The translations under genes were made by a program, and so were the position numbers. Below are positions 57,701-64,000 of a DNA stretch of 64,000 nt, one piece after another. The DNA comes from Tridacna crocea (lineage: Eukaryota > Mollusca > Bivalvia > Cardiida > Cardiidae): positions 7,033,501 to 7,097,500 of the forward strand of contig OX031072.1 in assembly GCA_943736015.1 (NCBI GenBank), given 5' to 3'. How positions within the stretch are numbered: position 1 is the first letter of the stretch; every line of letters begins with the position of its first letter. The notes under the pieces were generated by a model. It did no database searches, was not told the DNA's origin, and was given only the letters and a program-made list of their open reading frames with translations.

Positions 57701-60700
57701 TCTTTAGGTCATTGAAACTCTGGGTTCAGTTTTCATTCATTATGATTTGTTTGGGTGTTAATGGATGCGCTCTGATTAAATGAACATTTATTTAACCCAT
57801 TACCACACAGTCCCGACTTTTGACGACCCTGAGAAAGAAGTCTTTAGAAAAAATTATAGGAAAAGAAGAAAATGCTGGTAACCCTGTGGGAAATAAACTT
57901 CAATTTTTGAGTCATGTTTATTTAGTTGTCTGCAAGTGCTTTCAATTTGGACCAGTCCAAAATTTTGTCGTGTGGTAAAGAGTTAAGTATTTTGAATTTT
58001 CATTTTTTTAACCTTTACCACTTTTGCAATTAGACAAAAAAAATTGTTCTTCAGCCTCTTAATTTTGGTAAACCTTCTCATCAAAATACTGTTTTTCATA
58101 GTTTGTGCAAAAAAGATAGGACATATATTATATAGGCTGAATTTTTGTAAGAATTTTCGTTTAGATACAAGCTCTGTCAGATTAAATGTTCCTGTTAAAG
58201 TCAACGGCACATTTATTTGTATGGCAGAGGAGCAATAAAGGGCCACCATGGCCCTCTAGTTTACTTTCTGAAAATGTAAATTTCATAGGGTAACCCTTTG
58301 GCTGCTAAGCATGACTGACAGACCTTTTATAGACAGTGTAGATCAAGGTCAGACTGCACAAAATGTGTAGTCTGATCTTTGACCTACATTGTCAAATAAA
58401 GAGATATCATTCTCCCAAAAACTACCTGTAGAAAAGCAAGATTTTTGTTTATACTATCGCTTTGAAAGTTTCAGTTTATTTAGTAGGATAAGGGTTAAGC
58501 ATGCTAAATTCTATCCCATTGGTTTTCATTATGTGCATGTACATGTATGTGCAATTCTTATTTATCTTAGAACCAACCAATATATTTTTTTTTTTATCAA
58601 AATTTAGTTTAGCTTAGAATATTGGTTATCTGTCAACATTTCAGCAAACCAGTAACAATACTTCAAGAGGAAGGTACAAGAACACAGTACACACCTCAAG
58701 TAAGAATCCTCAAGAGGGAAAACAATTCTGACAGGGCTGAGAATCAAAAAACCAGGTATGTGCTTTCGTTGCCAAATATTTCTGATATCATAAAACCAAA
58801 AATTGAGCAGTCTCAATCTTGCAACCATTTTATCCATTTTCCCACAGCATCTTCTTATCTTTCAAAAACCAATTCCATGTTTGAGTCATATTTTATTTGT
58901 AGTCTGCAAACACTTTGTATTTGGTCATGTAAATTTTTGTGTATAGGATAGAGTTAAGATGAAAGAGAAACTTAACTTGTAAAAAATCTCGAGCAGCAAG
59001 TTGTTTTCAAGCCATGCACTGTGAAAAGTCAATTGAATGCATCTGCAATAAGTATAAATCTAGATCATCCTGCATGGACACATAGTTTTTGCAGGCTGAT
59101 CTGTGTCGAAACTTTTCACATTTGGTAAATTTTCTGCATGTCCAAGGACCATTCTACCTCAGGATTCAGCTGATTATTAGATTTTTTAGACTCATAATTA
59201 TGCAGGTAGGAATTTCAATTAAATGTTTTCATGAATAACAAAGGACCCTACGTATCTTTGCACGAATGAATAAACAAGTCAGTGAATGAACAAAAAAAAA
59301 ATGAATGAATTACTTTTATTTCAGGATAAATAACACACCCCAGAAGACCCTTGAACAAAGAGAGGCAGAGTATAAAGAGGCCAGATTGAGAATTCTGGGA
59401 GAAAACTACTCAACAGAGGATAATGTGAACAACTCGGCATCAGCACCTGAGCCTAAGTAAGTACTTGTTTAGATCTATTGCTAATCTAAAGTGCACCAGA
59501 TGAACCTAGTATCAGACATTCTCATCTAAGAAGTAAGTCCCAAATAATATGCAATTTCATTGTTACTTTGGTCTACAGTCTTTTGACTATAGATCAAAGA
59601 TCATGCTGCACCTTTTGTTACCACCATTTTCTCCTTTTCCCAGAATGTTTTCTTAAGCCCTCTTCCACAGAGACCTTAAAATTTGGGGTTCTTTGGTAAA
59701 AGGGTTATTAAGTACTGTGAGCTCTTAAGGCCATATTTTCTGTCTGATATTCATGAAACTTGGTAGGAATTATTGTCCTGATAAAATCTCAGACAAGTTT
59801 GAAAGTTGGTAACATTGTGTCAAAATGTAGGTCTTAGGACCATATCTTAGAAAAACCGTGTTTGCTCTCTTCAGGCCACATTTTCAGTCTGATACTGATG
59901 TAGCTTGGACAGAAGGTCTTTCTTGATGATAGGGCTTGCTGGTTTAATTCTTTACCAAACAACAAATTTTTGGCTCTTCCAAACTGAAAGAGTTTGCAGA
60001 CAACAATTTTAAATTTGATGAAAATGGTAAAAAGTTCTCCTAAAGGGTAGAAAACACTGTGGGAAAAGGAGAAATTGCTCGTTACGAGCAATTTCTCCTT
60101 TTCCCAACGTGTTTTCAAAAAACTTGTACTGCAGACATGTAAAAACCAGGGCTTGTTTGGGAAAGGGTGCAAATAAGGTTATGTCAGGTCAGAAAGTCAG
60201 TCACTGTGCTATATCTATAGAAAAGCTTGCAGGCACTCTAGTGGCTGTATTTTGAGCCTGATATTCATGAAACTAAGTCATGATGTTTGTTTTGATGATA
60301 TCTTAGACAAGTGTGAAATTGGGTCACGTCAGGGTAAAAGGTAGGTCAATGGGCCAAAAAATCTTGCTTGCAGTCTTTAGCTCATATTTTCAGCCTGATA
60401 CTAATGCAACTTCAAGTCTTGGCCAGAAAGGTTGCCTTGATGATATCTCAGACAAGTATGAAATAGGGTCAGGTCAGAATAAAAATTAGGTCACTGGGCC
60501 AAATCTTTGAAAAACCTTGTGTGCAGTCTAGAGACCGTATTTTCATCCTAGTACATGTACTCAGTCAGAAAGGTTGTCCCAGACAAGTTTGAAATTGGGT
60601 CAGATTATATCGCAATGTAGGTCACTCGGCCAAATCTTTAAAAAACCTTGTAGGCAGGCCACATTTTCAAACTTATAGTCTTAACTCTTTACCAGATGAC

Positions 60701-61631
60701 AAAGTTTTAGACTGGTCCAGATTGAAAGCATGTGCAGATGACAAAATGAATGTGACTAAAGAATTGAAATTTGTTTTAAGAAGGTAAGAAAACATTGTGG
60801 GAAAAGAAGAAAATACTGGTTACCAGCATTTTCTTCTTTTCCCACAATGTTTTCAAATGGCTTCTTTCATAGGAGTGTTAAAAGTAGGGATTGTGTGGTA
60901 AAGGATTAAATATGCTCAGAATGTTTGTCTTGTTGAAATCTTACTTGGGCAAGTTTGAAATAAGTTCATAAAGGCTCGAAAAGTAGGTCACTAAGTCTTA
61001 GACTCATGTGTTTTAGTTTTACCATTGTGAAAAGCAGGATCTCTTCAGCTTTACCTAGTGCTATAGGCCCAATATTTGAAAGTCATCTTCACTAACTAAG
61101 GTCATTGAAATAATTATGAGATATAAAACTCTGAAAGAAAAAAATATAAAAGCAGCTGCCCCTTGTTTTTCTCCAAATGCTTTCAAGTTCTGACAGTTGC
61201 AGCTTTGTAAGAAGTTTTTTTAACCCTTTACTACACAGTTACGGCTTTTAACACCCGTGTATAAGAAACCTTTTGAAAACATTTTGGAAAAAGGAGAAAA
61301 TGCTGGTAACCAGCATTTTCTCCTTTTCCTACAATGTTTTCTTCCCCACCCAAAACAAAAATCAATATTTCAGTTACATTAATTAGTTTGTCATCTGCAA
61401 ATCCTTTTAATTTTGACCAGTCTAATTTTTTTGTCATTTGGTAAACAGTTAATTGTTAATTGTGAATACTGTTGGTGCATTATTCTTTTTTTTAATTTCA
61501 ATCTTTTCTTTAGGCCTATCAAATTGGTGAAAAGTATAGAGGATTTGAAACTACATAACAGTACACAGAAAGTTCAGATTTTACGAGAACCAAGAGCGCC
61601 TGATGGATCTGGTGGATTTGAGCCCAGATAA
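54714..61631 (+). CDS. SZRD1: SUZ RNA-binding domain-containing protein 1
   Basis: Five exons: 54714-54767, 57192-57241, 58645-58755, 59325-59456 and 61514-61631, with phases 0, 2, 2, 2 and a total of 465 nt (154 residues; vertebrate SZRD1 is about 152). The N-terminus is acidic with the DSWEELDDNE motif. The SUZ domain is visible as QVRILKREN followed by TLEQREAEYKEARLRILG, the RNA-binding basic/acidic helix of the family. The C-terminal SUZ-C motif reads ILREPRAPDGSGGFEPR, very close to the consensus end. SUZ proteins bind RNA and are tied to post-transcriptional control. SZRD1 is small and broadly conserved in animals. The long introns contain MITE-A and MITE-B copies, a fold-back element and a decayed 145-bp repeat array. 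Confidence 0.93.
55139..55890 (-). mobile_element. MITE-B copy split by a long-TIR element
   Basis: The left part runs from TTAACCCTGGTCGCTAAATA to GTAGATCAAAGATCAGA. The right part (ATCAGATTGCACATTTATA, GTTGGTGAGTGGCACTTAGC) follows after about 55830. Confidence 0.65.
55278..55830. mobile_element. Fold-back element with about 130-bp terminal inverted repeats
   Basis: The left arm (ATGTTTCGGTAACAGACGAG, then AAATCAATTGGATGTTTAGG, then GTGACGTTCTTTACACC) is repeated inverted on the right (GGTGTAAAGAACGTCAC, CATCCAATCGATTTACTC, CTCGTCTGTTACCGAAACAT). The interior of about 290 bp encodes nothing. Confidence 0.8.
55959..56920. other. SZRD1 intron 1 stretch with little recognised
   Basis: A G-rich then C-rich patch at about 56020-56100 and otherwise plain AT-rich sequence. 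No exon is supported. Confidence 0.4.
56923..57130 (+). mobile_element. MITE-A copy with right hairpin arm deleted
   Basis: TTAA-bounded. GAGAAAATGCTGG is followed directly by TAAGCATGTTATCAAAAGCC, so the fold-back is lost. It ends about 60 bases before SZRD1 exon 2. Confidence 0.8.
57792..57985 (-). mobile_element. MITE-A copy with one hairpin arm deleted
   Basis: TTAACCCATTACCACACAG to GTGGTAAAGAGTTAA; GAAAATGCTGGTAACC runs into CTGTGGGAAATAAAC. Confidence 0.8.
58215..58262 (+). mobile_element. Helitron-like 3' end remnant
   Basis: GGCAGAGGAGCAATAAAGGG with the hairpin GGGCCACCATGGCCC and CTCTAGTTT. The rest of the element cannot be traced. Confidence 0.55.
58291..58498 (+). mobile_element. 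MITE-B copy, nearly full length
   Basis: TAACCCTTTGGCTGCTAAGC to AGGATAAGGGTTAA, with hairpin GTAGATCAAGGTCAGACTGC / TAGTCTGATCTTTGACCTAC. It ends 146 bases before SZRD1 exon 3. Confidence 0.8.
58800..58955 (-). mobile_element. MITE-A right-half remnant
   Basis: CCATTTTCCCACAGCATC, TGTAGTCTGCAAACACTTTG and the end GGATAGAGTTAA, shortly after SZRD1 exon 3. Confidence 0.5.
59944..60168 (+). mobile_element. MITE-A copy with a MITE-C-like hairpin centre
   Basis: The flanks are MITE-A. The hairpin reads GGAGAAATTGCTCG facing CGAGCAATTTCTCC, both arms changed together relative to the usual GGAGAAAATGCTGG. Confidence 0.85.
60681..60909 (+). mobile_element. MITE-A copy
   Basis: TTAA-bounded; GAAGAAAATACTGG faces CCAGCATTTTCTTC, with one arm mismatch. 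Confidence 0.85.
61220..61452 (-). mobile_element. MITE-A copy beside SZRD1 exon 5
   Basis: TTAACCCTTTACTACACAGT to GGTAAACAGTTAA, ending 61 bases before the last SZRD1 exon. Confidence 0.85.
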
Positions 61632-62444
61632 CAGTCAAGGGGAAGTAACAATTGTCACCAGGATTACAGGAAATGGCAGTAAATGCAGACATGGAAAAGA
61701 TCATCTGATCAAGAATGTCACAAATTGCCATGGTTGGCAGGAATGCTATCAGTCAGACAGGCAGTATTGTCTAAAAGATGGAGGAATCATTCAAAAGTTA
61801 AGCTGATCTTTTAATTGTGCTTGAAATTCAGAGGCAGAGTTTTTGACTTGTTTGTTGATGTTTGATATCCCTTGCATTTAGTCATTAACTCATGTAAAAT
61901 TTTCATTATATATGTAATACTGTTTGCCTAATTTTGATCAGATTTTATTGTCATAAATACAGAAAAAGGTTTTGAAATTCAGACAGATCTGCTGATGCTG
62001 GAAAGTCTTTCAGAAAACAAACCATTTTTATTAAAGTATACACTAATTTCCCATCATTAAAGTATGCTGAATTATCGTCAAAACAAAATTGCCAGTCTGA
62101 CTGGAAATAGGGCTACTGAGTGACTCAGTGATGATAAAGCTTGGAGATTTATAATCCAGAGGTTCTAGGACACATCCTCCACTGCTATGCCTGTGTTTGT
62201 TCAATTACCCAACATACAAGCAAGGCATTTCAAAGTCCATGCCTAGGACTGATGACACACATGAATATGTGAGCTTCTGCTGTGATATGACAGATATATT
62301 GTTGAAATTGGTGGAAAAAGCCACTCAATCAATTAACTGATTGACCACTGAAGAGTGGAAACAGACTGCTCTATGAGGGCTTTCTATCAGAACAAGTTGG
62401 CAGCAAACCAATTTTAAAGCAACCCTGTTAAATACAGTACAAAT

Positions 62445-62575
62445 AATTAATAAAAAGGGAAACTTGTTGCTAGTAATTTTTCCCTTGTCACTTCAATTTA
62501 TACAAAGTGTAAATGCCAGAGGAATTGTGTCAGAAGTCATGAAAGAGTGGGTTTTTCCCCTACAATAAATGGAAA
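62445..62575 (+). terminator. Candidate poly(A) signals of SZRD1
   Basis: Two AATAAA hexamers occur near 62449-62455 and 62565, about 0.8-0.9 kb after the stop. Nothing between shows whether the 3' UTR really extends this far. Confidence 0.3.
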
Positions 62576-62897
62576 ATCCACTTTTTTTTAAACATGTGGT
62601 CACAACAAATGGCAAGGTTGGGCAACAAAGCTACCTTTTTGATTGAGATTGGGAATTATAAATGAGTCTTCTCTTTTTTTAAATTTTTCTTTTTTACGTG
62701 TAAGTTTTTCGAAAGTAAAGCTGGTGGTAAAACCCAAGAGATACACATAATTGTGTGGTTGGTAAAAAGTATATGGAAACTGTTTTCTTATTCATTCCTG
62801 TAAATGGAAAAATTAAATATAGCTGTTGACTTGCAACATTTCAGTCATTGAATTCAATTAGTAGAACAGTTGTCCCAAATGTAATCAAATTGTTATT

Positions 62898-63065
62898 CAC
62901 CAATTATTCTTAGTTCCATTTTTAGTCTTATTCTAGATTTAGAAAGAAAACAACAACTCCTGATTGGCTGAAACAATTTAGCACCAGAAGTGGTGTTACT
63001 TTCAAATTTCTGATAAGTCTTGAGATTAAAACTAGAATGTTGTTAAGAATGATTTGTGAGACCAA
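62898..63065. mobile_element. Inverted-repeat MITE related to 39186-39350
   Basis: Contains CTGATTGGCTGAAACA. ATTCTTAGTTCCATTTTTAG faces TTAAGAATG-type sequence on the right, and the centre resembles the copy in the PH-domain gene. Confidence 0.45.
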
Positions 63066-63507
63066 CCCAGACATTGATCAATTGATTTCTCACATGGTGC
63101 TTTTCTTGAGAACAGGTTGACCCATTTTCAGGTTATTGTTTGCCTTATAGATCTGTGAAAATCTGTTATTGTATTATTGTAGCATGATGAACAAGAAGGT
63201 CTAGGAGATAATCAAATTGTTTGAGTATAAAAGTCTTGTAAAGTGCCAGCACAACTGAGTGCTTCACCAAACAATTCTTAGTTTTATCAACTCCTGAGAA
63301 AAGCTGTTGAAAATAATGTGGAAAACAGTAAACATGCTGGTTACCAGTATTTTCTTCTTTTCCTATTGTAGGTACTTAGTCTTTATTCTACCTTTCAGAA
63401 GACAAATCATTTCATTTTTGACAAAGTCAATTTACCATCTGAAAATTTTTTCAATTTGAGTTTACACAAGTACAGTTTTACTGGCAGGTAATGTCTCCTT
63501 TTACTTG

Positions 63508-63712
63508 GACCACAAAACAAAATTTTGGACATGTCCAAATCCAAAGAATTTGTAGATGACATAAAAAAAAATGGTTCAAAGTTTAGAATTTGGATCTGGA
63601 AGGGTAGAAAACTAAGTGGGAAAGTGAGAAAATGCTGGTTACCAAAAGGCAAAAATGTTTTCAAAAGGCTTCTTCCTCAAAGTTGTTAAAACTCTCAATT
63701 GTGTGGCAAAGG
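63508..63712 (+). mobile_element. MITE-A copy, worn
   Basis: CCACAAAACAAAATTTTGGA to CAATTGTGTGGCAAAGG. The right hairpin arm is mostly deleted after GGTTACC. Confidence 0.65.
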
Positions 63713-64000
63713 CGTGAGCAGATTTAGATCATATTTTATCGTGTAACTATCCTTGTTTTCATTGTAATATATGCATTACTGGTTCTCTTATCTTGCATGT
63801 ATATGAGACAAGTGTTATCATTATGTGATGGCCTAAATGTTTTGTATATGATATCATAAGTCAGAAGTTTGTTACAAGTATGTCTTCTTTCCAAAACATG
63901 GCTGTCCATTTCCCTTTCAATTTGCAGAACAAAATCAAAGACAGTGAAAAAGCATTTTGGTTTTTGACTTAATAATTAGTCATTATGTTTTATTATCCAA

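Larger units (their letters stand above)
59710..61010 (+). repeat. Decayed 145-bp array with two MITE-A insertions
   Basis: Diverged units with GGCCA(C/T)ATTTTC..CTGATA, TCTCAGACAAGTTTGAAA and TCTT(A/T)GAAAAACC follow the same order as the 145-bp core at 43.8 kb. Two MITE-A copies (59944-60168 and 60681-60909) interrupt it and so are younger than the array. Confidence 0.7.
61632..64000. other. Sequence downstream of SZRD1
   Basis: No further exon is supported. It holds two MITE-A remnants (about 63258-63470 and 63508-63712), one inverted-repeat element and otherwise plain AT-rich DNA. Confidence 0.45.

Overview
This window is a eukaryotic (animal) genome segment, most likely from a bivalve mollusc and possibly a heterodont clam or mussel. 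The evidence is AT-rich DNA, small exons split by long introns with ordinary GT-AG borders, two metazoan genes recognisable by protein content (TTC36 and SZRD1), and Helitron-like elements of a kind common in bivalves (short 5' inverted repeat, GTCC-type microsatellite, tandem 145-165 bp core, hairpin before CTCTTGT). The species cannot be named from the sequence alone. There is no sign of prokaryotic content.

Genes, left to right. (1) 687-4442 (+): the 3' part of a gene encoding a zinc-knuckle plus coiled-coil protein. Its 5' end is probably outside the window. (2) 11370-33360 (+): a 17-exon gene, assembled here exon by exon with consistent phases, for a secreted ADAMTS-like (M12B) metalloprotease. 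It has a signal peptide, a propeptide with furin sites, a HExxHxxGxxHD catalytic domain, an ADAMTS-type Cys-rich region and then a mucin-like Thr/Ser/Gln/Pro tail of about 700 residues in one exon. (3) 38803-42666 (+): a four-exon, 138-residue PH-domain protein resembling evectin/PLEKHB. (4) 54482-51417 (-): TTC36, four exons, 193 residues. (5) 54714-61631 (+): SZRD1, five exons, 154 residues. TTC36 and SZRD1 are head to head with 231 bp between start codons, so they probably share a bidirectional promoter.

Most of the rest is small non-autonomous transposons. The commonest (MITE-A here) is about 230 bp and begins and ends with TTAA and near-identical inverted ends. It carries a central, nearly perfect hairpin with arms of about 30 bp. 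I count more than 30 reasonably complete copies and some 20 remnants. Two related TTAA families (B and C) share the design. CCC-type ends with TTAA target duplication point to the piggyBac superfamily. Others are Helitron/Helentron-like elements with tandem cores (about 2.4, 7.2, 8.7, 13.3, 15, 43.8, 48.8 and 60 kb), tRNA-derived SINEs, and several fold-back elements. The elements are heavily nested, which gives their relative ages.

The most unusual signals are: a decayed intronic array built from the 3' end of the metalloprotease zinc-site exon; two Helentron-like elements inserted at the same point of the MITE-A hairpin; a paralogous empty site showing TTAA duplication; matched changes on both arms of one MITE hairpin; and a GC-AG intron in the protease gene. 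All exon boundaries and identities were read by eye. No alignment, structure prediction or database search was run.
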